Below, piece by piece: positions 17,243 to 26,100 of a stretch of 64,000 nt of DNA (within the stretch, counting starts at the first letter, position 1; each line of letters begins with the position of its first letter). The stretch comes from Clostridiales bacterium (lineage in GTDB: Bacteria; Bacillota; Clostridia; Saccharofermentanales; Saccharofermentanaceae). The notes beneath the pieces are model-generated. The model ran no database searches. It was not told the origin of the DNA and worked only from the letters and a program-made list of their open reading frames with translations. Position numbers and translations under genes: made by a program. The stretch lies in the NCBI GenBank assembly GCA_017962145.1, contig JAGCVX010000028.1, forward strand, positions 1 to 64,000, in the 5' to 3' direction.

Positions 17243-17520
17243 AAAAAAAACGCCCCAACGTCCACTTTGGACATTGAGACGGCTATAAACCGCGGTACCA
17301 CTCAATTTGCGAAATCTTCGCCACTTAATAGGTTCTATCAAACCCTTCGCCTTAACGCGGCTCTTACGTGTACAGTCTACTCAAGTAAAATACTTATTCG
17401 GTGTACCGGCTCGGAAGCGATAGTCATCTGGATCATCCCGGATACCGACTTTCAGCAGTTTGTCGGCTCTCTGTGAGGCGAAATGGTCACGACCTTCTTC
17501 GTCATAGCTTTTTACAATTG
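17243..17520 (-). promoter_or_regulatory. T-box leader, isoleucine specifier (AUC)
   Basis: Reading the minus strand, Stem I contains GACGAAGAA (near 17500) and AGAGAG (near 17470). The specifier region follows, then the T-box GAGTGGTACCGCGG (17303-17290) and an intrinsic terminator (stem 17282-17251, eight T at 17250-17243). The specifier was placed by aligning this leader to the asnS T-box at 31301. Both read TGA-N-T, codon, N-CTTCCGAGC. There the codon is AAC (Asn, as expected for asnS); here it is ATC at 17421-17419 (Ile). A frame one base earlier would give UAU. Uncharged tRNA pairing should prevent termination and turn on the downstream acyl-CoA synthetase. Confidence 0.93.
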
Positions 17521-17522
17521 CG

Positions 17523-17551
17523 ATGATAAACTCATGAAAATCGTTTGTCAA
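17523..17551 (-). promoter_or_regulatory. Promoter of the T-box/acyl-CoA synthetase transcript
   Basis: On the minus strand TTGACA (17551-17546), a 17-base spacer, then TATCAT (17528-17523). The start would be near 17516, at the beginning of T-box Stem I. Confidence 0.8.
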
Positions 17552-17584
17552 CACTTTTTTTCACAATCGTTCGGAGTTTTGCTG

Positions 17585-17612
17585 TTTACTGATTGAATCA
17601 TTAGTGTATAAT
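17585..17612 (+). promoter_or_regulatory. Promoter of the alpha-galactosidase operon
   Basis: TTTACT (17585-17590), 16-base spacer, TATAAT (17607-17612) on the plus strand, divergent from the T-box promoter. A leader of about 58 bases precedes ATG 17678. No sugar-regulator operator was recognised in it. Confidence 0.5.
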
Positions 17613-17677
17613 CAATGCTAGGGTAAATTTGTTTGGGGCATTTATTAGTGTGTATCGATGCCATAGTTGGAGGCAGT

Positions 17678-18172
17678 ATGAGAACTCTGAAGAAAAATAT
17701 AGCACTGCTTATGATCCTTTCTTTGTTGGTCGGAATGTGCAGCTGTTCGGAAGGAGTAGGCATTTTCCGTCGTGATGAGAGGACGATCGATGACTTCAAG
17801 CGCGAGGCGACGGAGATCAGCGTCCGTATTTTAAACCGTATTTTCAAAGGTGACTATGATACAGTGAAGAACTTTGTTTCTTCCGATGAAGCAAAGCAGA
17901 TCAAGCCTGTTATGGGCGAGCTTTCTCCGGAGATGTCGAGATCGGCGATGGTGATCGTTGAGGAAGTCAACATCGAAGAGGGCAGCTACGATACAGACGT
18001 GCACTATCGTGTGACGTTCCGTTCGACGACGATCACGCGTTCTTTTTCCTTTGTTATGAAGATGGAACGCAATGGTAACGGCTGGGTGATCAGTAACGCA
18101 CTTCCGCTGTTTGCCGATATGCGCGAACTCAACGAAACCTATTTGGACTGGAAGCGAGAATTAGATGCGTAA
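17678..18172 (+). CDS. Small lipoprotein of unknown function
   Basis: 164 residues from ATG 17678 (GGAGG five bases earlier). MRTLKKNIALLMILSLLVGMCSC is a lipoprotein signal with two candidate lipidated cysteines (MCSCS). The mature part is a soluble alpha+beta domain of about 130 residues (DFKREATEISVRILNRIFKG... VTFRSTTITRSFSFVMKMERNGNGWVISN), whose end resembles the NTF2/DUF4878-like fold common in lipoproteins; this is a guess from pattern. Its stop overlaps the start of the alpha-galactosidase gene by eight bases, so the two are translationally coupled. Confidence 0.8.
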   Translation: MRTLKKNIALLMILSLLVGMCSCSEGVGIFRRDERTIDDFKREATEISVRILNRIFKGDYDTVKNFVSSDEAKQIKPVMGELSPEMSRSAMVIVEEVNIEEGSYDTDVHYRVTFRSTTITRSFSFVMKMERNGNGWVISNALPLFADMRELNETYLDWKRELDA

Positions 18173-20411
18173 CATATACTTTGATGAAGGTTCTTCATGC
18201 TTTTGCATCGAGACCCGAAATACAAGTTATAGAATCGGAATTACAGATGGCCTTTATGTAGGCCATTTGTTTTATGGTGCAAAGATCCCGGATACGGATC
18301 TTTCTTATAAGACGGCCTATGCGCCGCCGATGGACCCGATCAAGCAGGCCAGAGACCTCTGTGTATTCATGGACTGTTTCCGTTTCGAATACCCGGGATG
18401 GGGAACAGGCGATTCCCGTGAGGGCGCGCTTTGTGCGAGATATAAAGATGGCACCACACGTGTGAACCTTCTTTATAAAGGCTATGCGATCTCCTCGTCA
18501 AAGGCACCGGTGCCGGGTCTGCCTGCGACTTACGCAGCGGAGGGCGAAGTTGAGACACTTCGGATCGACCTGGAAGATCCCGATACAAAACTCGCAGTAT
18601 CCCTGTACTACAGTGCATTTACCGAATGCGACGTCATCGCGAGACGCGCCGAAGTGAAAAATAACGGAAGTGAAGAGGTCGAACTCGAGCGAGTTCTTTC
18701 CGCCGTGCTCGATATGCCCGCACGGGATATGCACGGGCGCCCGTTTGAACTTCTGACGTTCCACGGAACCTGGGCAAGAGAATTCACAAGAGAGATCCGT
18801 CCGATCGGACACGGCACGACGGGTGTCGCTGCGATCTGCGGCAAATCCGGAAACCGCGCCCAGAACTTCTTGGGTCTTGTCAGCCCGGGCATCACACAGG
18901 ACTGCGGTGAAGTGTATGGCCTGCAGCTTCTGTATTCCGGCAATTTCTCCTCGAAGGTCGAAAAGAGCCCGAACGAAGAGATCCGTGTTTCGATGGGCAT
19001 CCATCCGGAGGGGTTCTTGTGGAAACTCGCACCGGGTGAAGTCTTCTATTCTCCGGAAGCCGTGATGACCTATTCTGAAAATGGTCTCGGCACGATGAGC
19101 CGGAATTTCCATGACCTTTATCGCGCGCACCTGATCCGCGGGAAATATAAGGATATCGAGCGTCCGATCCTGATCAACAACTGGGAAGCGACGTATTTTG
19201 ATTTCGATACGGATAAGCTTCTTTCCATCGCCCGTCAGGCGAAGGAGTGCGGCATCGAGATGCTCGTTGTAGACGACGGCTGGTTCGGCGTAAGAAATGA
19301 CGATAACACCAGTCTGGGCGACTGGGTCGTAAACGAAAAGAAACTCCCGGGCGGACTTTCGCGTCTTGGCGCGGAGCTGAAAGCTATGGGCATGAAGTTC
19401 GGTATCTGGGTAGAGCCGGAGATGGTCTCCCCGGATTCGGATCTTTTCCGTGCGCATCCGGACTGGGCGATCTCGATCCCGGGAAGAGAACCGGCGAGAT
19501 CCCGTAACCAGCTGGTGCTGGATATCTCGAGAAAAGACGTGCGCGACTACCTGATCGATGCGCTTTCCGCAGTCCTCGGAAGTACCGAGATCGCTTATGT
19601 GAAATGGGACATGAACCGGCATCTGTCGGACCTTTACAGCGCGCAGCTTCCATCGAGCAGACAGGGCGAGCTGCTGCACCGCTTTGCGCTGGGTATCTAC
19701 GATCTTCAGGAAAGACTATTGACTTCTTTCCCGGATCTTCTTTTGGAAAACTGCAGCAGCGGTGGTGCCAGATTTGACCCCGGCATGCTTTATTACAGCC
19801 CGCAGATCTGGACTTCGGACGACACCGATGCCTATGAGCGTATCCGCATCCAGGAAGGCGCGGCGACACTGTATCCGCTTTCCGCACTGGGCGCACACGT
19901 TTCCATCTGCCCGAACCACGTTACCGGAAGGACCGTACCTTTCATGACTAGAGGCCACGTTGCCCTTGCCGGTACATTTGGATATGAACTGGATATCACG
20001 AAGCTTTCGGACGAGGAGCATGACATGATCCGCCGTCAGGTAAAGCTCTTCCACCGTTTCCACGAACTGATCCGTACCGGCGATTACTACCGGATGGACG
20101 CATTCCGCGACACGGGCTTTTATGACTGCTACGGCGTCGCTTCGAAAGATAAGTCGGAGATGCTCCTGACCATGATCCACGTGATGAACCAGCCCTGTGC
20201 GCCGAACCGTACGATCCATATCCGAGGACTTGATCCGAAGAAGTATTACCGAATCGAGGTCGTCAGTGATTCTTCCGAAAAAGAAGAGAAGAAGGACGAG
20301 ACGATCTGCCGGGCCTACGGCGCGACTCTTGAAAAGGCGGGACTGACGCTTCCTTGCCGTTACGGGGATTTCCAGTCCTTGCTTTATCACATCACGGAAA
20401 TCAAGAAATAA
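18165..20411 (+). CDS. GH36 alpha-galactosidase
   Basis: 748 residues, no signal peptide, cytoplasmic; it cleaves terminal alpha-galactose from raffinose-family sugars or melibiose. Domains: N-terminal beta-supersandwich (about 1-320), catalytic TIM barrel (about 330-650) and C-terminal beta-sheet domain. The barrel shows LVVDDGWFG, GIWVEPEMVSPDSDL, the nucleophile Asp482 in YVKWDMNR and the acid/base region SDDTD (551-555); LENCSSGGARFD is also family-typical. Length matches the 720-750 residue GH36 group I enzymes. Its ATG overlaps the stop of the preceding lipoprotein, and its TAA overlaps the next ATG by one base (TAATG). No transporter lies in this operon. Confidence 0.96.
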   Translation: MRNIYFDEGSSCFCIETRNTSYRIGITDGLYVGHLFYGAKIPDTDLSYKTAYAPPMDPIKQARDLCVFMDCFRFEYPGWGTGDSREGALCARYKDGTTRVNLLYKGYAISSSKAPVPGLPATYAAEGEVETLRIDLEDPDTKLAVSLYYSAFTECDVIARRAEVKNNGSEEVELERVLSAVLDMPARDMHGRPFELLTFHGTWAREFTREIRPIGHGTTGVAAICGKSGNRAQNFLGLVSPGITQDCGEVYGLQLLYSGNFSSKVEKSPNEEIRVSMGIHPEGFLWKLAPGEVFYSPEAVMTYSENGLGTMSRNFHDLYRAHLIRGKYKDIERPILINNWEATYFDFDTDKLLSIARQAKECGIEMLVVDDGWFGVRNDDNTSLGDWVVNEKKLPGGLSRLGAELKAMGMKFGIWVEPEMVSPDSDLFRAHPDWAISIPGREPARSRNQLVLDISRKDVRDYLIDALSAVLGSTEIAYVKWDMNRHLSDLYSAQLPSSRQGELLHRFALGIYDLQERLLTSFPDLLLENCSSGGARFDPGMLYYSPQIWTSDDTDAYERIRIQEGAATLYPLSALGAHVSICPNHVTGRTVPFMTRGHVALAGTFGYELDITKLSDEEHDMIRRQVKLFHRFHELIRTGDYYRMDAFRDTGFYDCYGVASKDKSEMLLTMIHVMNQPCAPNRTIHIRGLDPKKYYRIEVVSDSSEKEEKKDETICRAYGATLEKAGLTLPCRYGDFQSLLYHITEIKK

Positions 20412-21136
20412 TGGAACAGCCCACACAGGAATCGAAAAAGAAAAGCCGCATCATCGCCATATCCCTTCTGGTCATCGTGGTGCTGTTCAGCGTGGCCGTC
20501 TTTTACTTTGCCGGACTTCCGCTGGTGCGCTATATCTCTAAGCCGGAGCGGTTCCGCGAATACGTCAAAAGCCACGGCATCGTAGGTGACCTGGCATTTA
20601 TCGGCATGGTGGTATTGCAGATCATCGTGGCCATCATCCCCGGAGAACCTTTTGAGATCGCAGCCGGATACGCGTTCGGTCCGATCCGCGGCACGATCCT
20701 TTGCCTGATCGCATCTGCCATCGGCAGCATGCTGGTGTTCTTTCTGGTGCGTATCTTCGGCAACAAACTGGTCCATGTCTTTTTCACAGAAGAAAAGCTT
20801 CAGAAAGTACGTTTTCTGAAGACGAAAAACGATAAGCGCCGGGACATCATCTTCCTGATCATCTATATGCTTCCCGGAACTCCCAAAGACCTGCTTTCCT
20901 ACTTTGCGGGACTTACGGATATCCATATCTTTTCGTGGTTTTTGATCTGCACGCTGGGGCGTATCCCGTCGATCATCACGTCCACGCTCGGCGGTGATGC
21001 CATCGGTGAGAAAAAGTACTGGAAAGCGGCGATCATCTTCGTGGTGACGATGGCGATCAGTGCGTGCGGCATCTTGATCTATAACCGCATCTGCAGTAAG
21101 CGCGAAGCGAAAAAGAAAGAGGAGGCCGAATCATGA
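20411..21136 (+). CDS. VTT/DedA-type membrane protein (TVP38/TMEM64 family)
   Basis: 241 residues, five to six hydrophobic segments. The VTT (SNARE-associated Golgi) domain is seen in IIVAIIPGEPFEIAAGYAFGPIRG and YMLPGTPKDLLSYFAGLTDI (G-xP and PxTPKD-like motifs), followed by RIPSIITSTLGGDA. Family members are lipid scramblases or flippases, or undecaprenyl-phosphate translocases in some DedA proteins; which applies here is not known. ATG 20411 overlaps the alpha-galactosidase stop, and its own TGA overlaps the next start (ATGA). The tail is Lys/Glu-rich. Confidence 0.9.
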   Translation: MEQPTQESKKKSRIIAISLLVIVVLFSVAVFYFAGLPLVRYISKPERFREYVKSHGIVGDLAFIGMVVLQIIVAIIPGEPFEIAAGYAFGPIRGTILCLIASAIGSMLVFFLVRIFGNKLVHVFFTEEKLQKVRFLKTKNDKRRDIIFLIIYMLPGTPKDLLSYFAGLTDIHIFSWFLICTLGRIPSIITSTLGGDAIGEKKYWKAAIIFVVTMAISACGILIYNRICSKREAKKKEEAES

Positions 21137-21870
21137 TCGACTGTTCGATCCTGCATCTTCTTGAGGGCGCCCAAGCGGCAAAAGGCGTGACCGTGATCAT
21201 CGATGTATTCCGCGCATTCTCTTTGGAATGCTATCTATACGATCTGGGTGCGAAACTGGTGCGTCCTGTGGGCGCGGTCGAAGAGGCGTGGGCACTCCGT
21301 GAGAAGATCCCGGATGCAGTCCTGATCGGAGAACGCCACGGCATACGTGTCGATGGTTTTGATTTTGGAAATTCTCCTTCGCAGATCCGGGACGCTTCGG
21401 AAAAGATCCGTGGCAAAGTCTGCATCCATACTACCAGTGCCGGAACGCAGGGCATCGTCAACGCAACCGGAGCGTCTCAGCTTCTTACGGGAAGTCTCGT
21501 CAATGCAAAAGCGGTCGCCCGGTATATCCGAAGCCTCGACGGAAAATCGGATCCGGACGGGAGCGTGCCTTTCCCGGTAAGTATCGTGGCGATGGGCCGT
21601 TCTGGAAAAGAAAGAACGCAGGAAGACGAGCTCTGCGCCGAGTATATCAAAGCACTTCTCGACGAAAAAGAGATCCCGCCGTCTTTTGATCAAAGACGAC
21701 AGGATCTGCGTAATTCAGATGGTAAACGGTTTTTCGAGCCCTCCCTGCAAGAGCATTTCCCGCAGGAAGATTTCCATATGTGTATCAAAACGGATCTGTT
21801 TCCTTTTGTGCTCTGCGTAAAGAAAGACGAACTGGGCTTTTATTGTGAAAAGATCCCGGTTATCCTCTGA
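21133..21870 (+). CDS. comB: ComB-like 2-phosphosulfolactate phosphatase family protein
   Basis: 245 residues. The family pattern is clear: TVIIDVFRAFSLECYLYDLGAK, the block PVGAVEEAWALREKIPDAVLIGERHG, GFDFGNSPSQI, and TTSAGTQGI. ComB removes phosphate from 2-phosphosulfolactate in coenzyme M synthesis. Most bacterial homologues live in organisms without that pathway and have an unknown phosphatase role, so the substrate here is open. It is the last gene of the four-gene overlapping operon (ATGA overlap with the VTT gene) and converges on the binding-protein gene with only seven bases between stops. Confidence 0.85.
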   Translation: MIDCSILHLLEGAQAAKGVTVIIDVFRAFSLECYLYDLGAKLVRPVGAVEEAWALREKIPDAVLIGERHGIRVDGFDFGNSPSQIRDASEKIRGKVCIHTTSAGTQGIVNATGASQLLTGSLVNAKAVARYIRSLDGKSDPDGSVPFPVSIVAMGRSGKERTQEDELCAEYIKALLDEKEIPPSFDQRRQDLRNSDGKRFFEPSLQEHFPQEDFHMCIKTDLFPFVLCVKKDELGFYCEKIPVIL

Positions 21871-21877
21871 CAAAGCA

Positions 21878-24157
21878 TCAGTGGGTGGACAGATACTTCG
21901 TTACATACCCTTCGACGGCGGCGATGGTATCGTCGATCGATGCATTTCCCTTGAAATACATCTGCAGTTCCTGCTCGATCCCGAGAACCAGCGGATCGAA
22001 CGGATCGATGACGCGGTCTAAGCCGGTTGCCCACTCTTCGTTTCTTCGGATCCATTCGTGGTCACAGGCCGGCGGAGCATAGCCATACCAGTAATCGAGA
22101 TGTTCTTCCGGGAATTCGTAGCAGTCCTGCAGCTCGTGAAGACCACTATATGTGACGTCGCAGGTGTGCGTCAGCATATACTGGAGGAATACCCATGCGG
22201 CATCTTCGTCTTCCTGGCACGAAGGCTGTCCGATGCGAATCGACTGCAGCGGGATCAATATGGTTTCGGATTCTGTCGCACTCGGGAAACCGATCGTGAA
22301 ATCGGAATGCGGATCAAAATAATCTCCGCCGCCGACAGGAAGCCGGACGATCTCACTCATATCCACATAGGCCGCATCCTTCGAGTTGTTCGGGTAATGC
22401 GTGTTATCTAAAGAGAAGAGATACTCTTTGCAGATCTCCAAAAGAGCACGGAACTCCGGATCGTCAAATCTCAGTGTGCCATCTTCTCCGACGAAATAGT
22501 CGAGATCGTTGCAAAGCGCGTAGCGGAGGAATTCTTCCGAACTTAAGCCCGCCGAGAGCATGTTATACTGGCCCTGCTTGAGGTGATTTAAGACCGAAGT
22601 ATATTTGGCCCTTCCATCTGTAAGAGCAGAGAGGGAATAGTCCCCGTACATCTCCAGTGCCGTGACTTTATAAGGGAAGAAACGAAGATCGTCCTGTCCG
22701 TTGATCCACTCGGCCACGCCCGGCAGGAGCTCCTCCTGGAAAAGGGGATCTTCCTTCAATCTCGGAAGAAGATCCATCCAAAGATCCGGTTCGTTGCTGA
22801 TACTCGATGCCAGAGAATAGTAGAAGAGATCTTCCTGAAGAAAGATCACCGGACCCTGTCCATCGGTGATACTGTTTTCGATGTATTCGATATATGCGTT
22901 GTACCAGGCTTCAAAATCCAGACCCATGGATCCGGTATAATCCGCTTCGTGCAGCACTTTTTCCGGATAGATGATCTCTGCGTAGTAATCAGGATTTTCC
23001 GCGTTGAACTGTTCAACGAGCGAAGTCCAGGGATCCGATTCCCACATCAGTCCGCTCAGACGGATGATCTTCTTGCCTTCGTAGGGATTATCGATGGGAG
23101 AATAAAGCTTGGGACCTTCCGGGTCGGACCAGACATAGGAACAGAACTGCTGATCGTCCGGGGAAACGGCACAAGGGCATCCGCGTGAACTGTCCGCTCC
23201 ATTATTCCAGTCGAAAATGAGCGTCCACTCAAGGTTTTCCGGATCCCAGGTCCAGATGCCGGTGACGTCAGAAAGATACATATGACCGTTTTGGAAGAAC
23301 ATGTCATAGACTTCGCCGCGGGCCTGGACGATCTTGTTCTGATCGATCTTGCCGTCTGCGTCAAAAAGAATGACCTGATCCTGGGAAGGATCGTCCATCA
23401 CGTATCCGTAAAGCTCACCGTCGTGGATCCATCCGCCTTTGAGACCGGGGATACTATCGGTGTACTTTACGATTTTTCCTGTTTCATCGCAGACGACGAT
23501 CCTGCCCGGTGAAGAAGTCGAGCTCATGCCCGACTCGATGAGTCTGAAGTAAAAAAGTCCGTTATCGATACCCATAAGGTCGACCTCGGACATGGCCGGC
23601 CCCATATCGTCCGGCACAAACAGATGCCGAAGCGTTGCGGTCGTCGTATCGAAAGCGTAGACCTCGATATCCTCTTCGCCATATACCAGAAGATAGAGAT
23701 TCTTGGTGGCTTCATCGTAGAGCATACGGATCGAAAAATAAAAAGTATCCGTGCCCAGATCGTAATACGCCAGGCGGTTTCCTTCGGAATCGAAATGGAT
23801 CATGTAGCGCTCTCCCGCGATACACCAGATACCGTCTTCACTCATCGCGGCAGCGCAGACTCGGTAATCGTCGAAGTTTACACCTTCATCGGAAAGGTTC
23901 ATGTTCAGAGGTGTTCCTTCCTTATAGTCTTCCGATACCGGGTAGACGATATCTTCGCTATAGGCCTTGAGCACCTCGGAAGTGATCTCCTTTGTCGGAG
24001 CTTTCGTGGTCGTGCTCTCTGTTTCTTCTTCACTTGAACTGTCGGAAGTAGTCTCTTCAGAAGACGGGTTCTCCGTCTTTTTCGATTTGCAGCCGGTCAG
24101 GCATGCACCCATTGTACTCACTGCCAGAAGGCAGGCGAGAATGCGCTTGTATTTCAT
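21878..24157 (-). CDS. Orphan solute-binding lipoprotein with N-terminal propeller-like region
   Basis: 759 residues from ATG 24157 (GAGAGG upstream; an in-frame start at 24220 would bury the signal). MKYKRILACLLAVSTMGACLTGC is a lipoprotein signal, followed by a Ser/Glu/Thr spacer. Residues of about 60-350 look like beta-propeller blades (FDSEGNRLAYYDLGTDTFYF, LFDADGKIDQ). Residues of about 370-759 look like a type-1 extracellular binding protein (LVEQFNAENPDYYAEIIYP..., AAWVFLQYMLT). The usual pair of permease genes and the ATPase are absent nearby, so it may act as a sensor partner or use a distant transporter. Confidence 0.75.
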   Translation of the reverse strand: MKYKRILACLLAVSTMGACLTGCKSKKTENPSSEETTSDSSSEEETESTTTKAPTKEITSEVLKAYSEDIVYPVSEDYKEGTPLNMNLSDEGVNFDDYRVCAAAMSEDGIWCIAGERYMIHFDSEGNRLAYYDLGTDTFYFSIRMLYDEATKNLYLLVYGEEDIEVYAFDTTTATLRHLFVPDDMGPAMSEVDLMGIDNGLFYFRLIESGMSSTSSPGRIVVCDETGKIVKYTDSIPGLKGGWIHDGELYGYVMDDPSQDQVILFDADGKIDQNKIVQARGEVYDMFFQNGHMYLSDVTGIWTWDPENLEWTLIFDWNNGADSSRGCPCAVSPDDQQFCSYVWSDPEGPKLYSPIDNPYEGKKIIRLSGLMWESDPWTSLVEQFNAENPDYYAEIIYPEKVLHEADYTGSMGLDFEAWYNAYIEYIENSITDGQGPVIFLQEDLFYYSLASSISNEPDLWMDLLPRLKEDPLFQEELLPGVAEWINGQDDLRFFPYKVTALEMYGDYSLSALTDGRAKYTSVLNHLKQGQYNMLSAGLSSEEFLRYALCNDLDYFVGEDGTLRFDDPEFRALLEICKEYLFSLDNTHYPNNSKDAAYVDMSEIVRLPVGGGDYFDPHSDFTIGFPSATESETILIPLQSIRIGQPSCQEDEDAAWVFLQYMLTHTCDVTYSGLHELQDCYEFPEEHLDYWYGYAPPACDHEWIRRNEEWATGLDRVIDPFDPLVLGIEQELQMYFKGNASIDDTIAAVEGYVTKYLSTH

Positions 24158-24340
24158 AGTAATGTTCCTCTCTCTTTTCCCCTTGGTGAATGCATCACCG
24201 TGCACGTCTGATTCTGTCATGACAAAGGAAAATACTCCGTATCTGACTTTAGTATATCTGCGATAGTCTGTGGAAAAATGAAAAGAACGTCACATTGGCA
24301 AAATTTATTAATCAGTGAAAATGAATAGAGTAAAGGCATA

Positions 24341-24370
24341 GAAAACGGCCACCCGGATTTCGGATGGCCG
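24341..24370 (-). terminator. Terminator behind htrA
   Basis: On the minus strand CGGCCATCC (24370-24362) pairs with GGGTGGCCG (24354-24346) and TTTTC follows. It lies 30 bases after the htrA stop. Confidence 0.75.
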
Positions 24371-24399
24371 ATGCATATTGCTTTCTTGGAAACAGGGTG

Positions 24400-25932
24400 T
24401 CAGCCTATATCTGAAGTGATCAGCTCGTCGATCTCGACCTCGATCTCGATTTCTTTTCCGTTGCGGTTGATGGTCAGTGTCAGTGTTCCGCCGATTCCGA
24501 TCTCATCGAGATACTCGCGAAGCTCTTCGACCTTGGTGACTTCCTCTCCGTTGATCTTGACGATCGCGTCGCCGGACTTTACGCCCGCCTTTTTTGCGGT
24601 GCCGTTATCGAAGAGGTTGTGAATGCCGATGCCGGCATCGACCGAATAGTCCATATCCGGTGTGATCGTCTCGACGTAGACACCGATATACGGTCTGGAA
24701 TAGTAGCCTTTTTCGATGATGCTGTCGATGATCACCCGCACATCCGAGATCGGGATCGCAAAGCCGATATTTTCGATCGCGGCTTCGTATTCGCCGTTGT
24801 TGGAATACTTCGCGTTCGTGATGCCGATGACTTCGCCGTACATATTAAAGAGCGCGCCGCCGGAGTTTCCGGCGTTGATCGTACAGTCTGTCTGGATCAG
24901 TACCATGTTCAGATCGTCGATCTCGACAGGACGGTTCAGGGCGCTGACGCAGCCGGAGGTCAGGGTGAAGGGAAGTTCGCCCAGAGGATTTCCGATCGCC
25001 AGCACATCGTCGCCGACATGAAGCTGGTCCGAATCGCCGATCACAACAGGATCCATATCCACGTCATCGACCTTCAGAACGGCCAGGTCATTTTCCGTAT
25101 CATAACCGACCAGTTTTGCGTCGTAGAGCTGTTCGTCATAGGTGTAGATCTTGATGGTGTCCGCACCGTCCACGACGTGGAGGTTCGTCACGATATAGCC
25201 GTCATCGGAATAGACAAATCCGGAACCGGCTGCTTCCTCGTATCCGCTGTAGCCGTTGTAGTAATAGTCGGCGGAAGTATAGATGGCGACGGTGGAGTTG
25301 ACGTAGGCCGCATAGATCTCGGCGGCGGTGTGCCGTTCGCTGGTATCGACATTTAAGGTGTTGATCGTAACCGCGTCATGCTGGCCTTCGCGAACATTGA
25401 CGCTCTTTCTGCTTTCCTCGGCTTCTTCGATGCTTGCGGCGATCTCTTTCTGGGCTGCTTTCTTTGCGGCGGAAACAGCATCCTTTTTCAGCTGCTTGGA
25501 CCAGTAGGTGCCGTATACGATCGCGCCGCTGGCGGTCAGTACGATGCCGAGCATGCAGAATACTGTCGCAACGAGCGCCATCTTTCCTTTATGGGATCTT
25601 CCTTCAGAAGAAGCTTTCTTGACTCTCTTCTTTTTCTTCGTATCTTTCGATTCATCGTCCTTCAGTACGGATTCCGTGGCAAATGCACCGGGAGACGACA
25701 GGTCCGGTTTCGGTGCAAATGGGGATCCTGAAGGAAAGCGTGACGGTTCAAATGTATTCGGTGTCAGAAGCGGCGCGTTGCCGGGACGTGTCGGAGCAGG
25801 CTGCTCCTCCGTGCGGGAAACGGTCGGGTTCGGCAGGGAAGGAAACGACAACGGTGCATTTCCCGAGGATGTATTCTCAAAAGAGGCAGTCTCTTTGTTT
25901 TCTGAGTTGTTATGTTCAAAGTCAAAAGCCAT
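24400..25932 (-). CDS. htrA: HtrA/DegP-type membrane serine protease
   Basis: 510 residues from ATG 25932 (AAGGAG eight bases before). Residues 1-115 form a Pro/Ser-rich, then Lys-rich cytoplasmic tail, and 118-142 one membrane anchor, so the protease faces outside. The chymotrypsin-fold domain has the triad His252 (VTNLHVV), Asp282 (ENDLAVLKV) and Ser357 (NAGNSGGALF). A PDZ domain fills about 415-510 (GIHNLFDNGTAKKAGVKSGDAIVKINGEEV). It degrades or refolds misfolded exported proteins. The promoter region carries a direct repeat (26001-26019) that looks like a response-regulator site. Confidence 0.95.
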   Translation of the reverse strand: MAFDFEHNNSENKETASFENTSSGNAPLSFPSLPNPTVSRTEEQPAPTRPGNAPLLTPNTFEPSRFPSGSPFAPKPDLSSPGAFATESVLKDDESKDTKKKKRVKKASSEGRSHKGKMALVATVFCMLGIVLTASGAIVYGTYWSKQLKKDAVSAAKKAAQKEIAASIEEAEESRKSVNVREGQHDAVTINTLNVDTSERHTAAEIYAAYVNSTVAIYTSADYYYNGYSGYEEAAGSGFVYSDDGYIVTNLHVVDGADTIKIYTYDEQLYDAKLVGYDTENDLAVLKVDDVDMDPVVIGDSDQLHVGDDVLAIGNPLGELPFTLTSGCVSALNRPVEIDDLNMVLIQTDCTINAGNSGGALFNMYGEVIGITNAKYSNNGEYEAAIENIGFAIPISDVRVIIDSIIEKGYYSRPYIGVYVETITPDMDYSVDAGIGIHNLFDNGTAKKAGVKSGDAIVKINGEEVTKVEELREYLDEIGIGGTLTLTINRNGKEIEIEVEIDELITSDIG

Positions 25933-25981
25933 ATAGCGTTTCTCCTTCCGATGAATAGTGTAGCAGGTATCATCTACTTGT

Positions 25982-26019
25982 ACTATACTCCAGTCTTCGA
26001 ACTTTAAACATACTTTAAA
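25982..26019 (-). promoter_or_regulatory. htrA promoter with 11-base-spaced direct repeat
   Basis: Minus-strand -10 TATAGT at 25987-25982. The -35 position is occupied by two copies of TTTAAAGT (26019-26012 and 26008-26001) repeating every 11 bases. That pattern (one helical turn, poor -35) is typical for activation by an OmpR/PhoB-type regulator. Confidence 0.5.
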
Positions 26020-26044
26020 TGTCATATTACAAAAGTGTCATAAA

Positions 26045-26072
26045 AAAGGCTGCCTCAAAAGAGACAGCCTTT
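26045..26072. terminator. Terminator behind carB (works on both strands)
   Basis: AAGGCTGCCTC pairs with GAGACAGCCTT; on the minus strand it is followed by TTTTTTA. The stem is nearly the same as in the terminator at 3508-3534. Confidence 0.85.
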
Positions 26073-26100
26073 TATCTTCTTACTTATACATTATAAGGAA

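Noticed and set aside
17419..17422. UAU (Tyr) as the specifier of the first T-box
   Set aside because: Alignment to the asnS T-box places the codon one base later (AUC); UAU is kept only as the less likely alternative.
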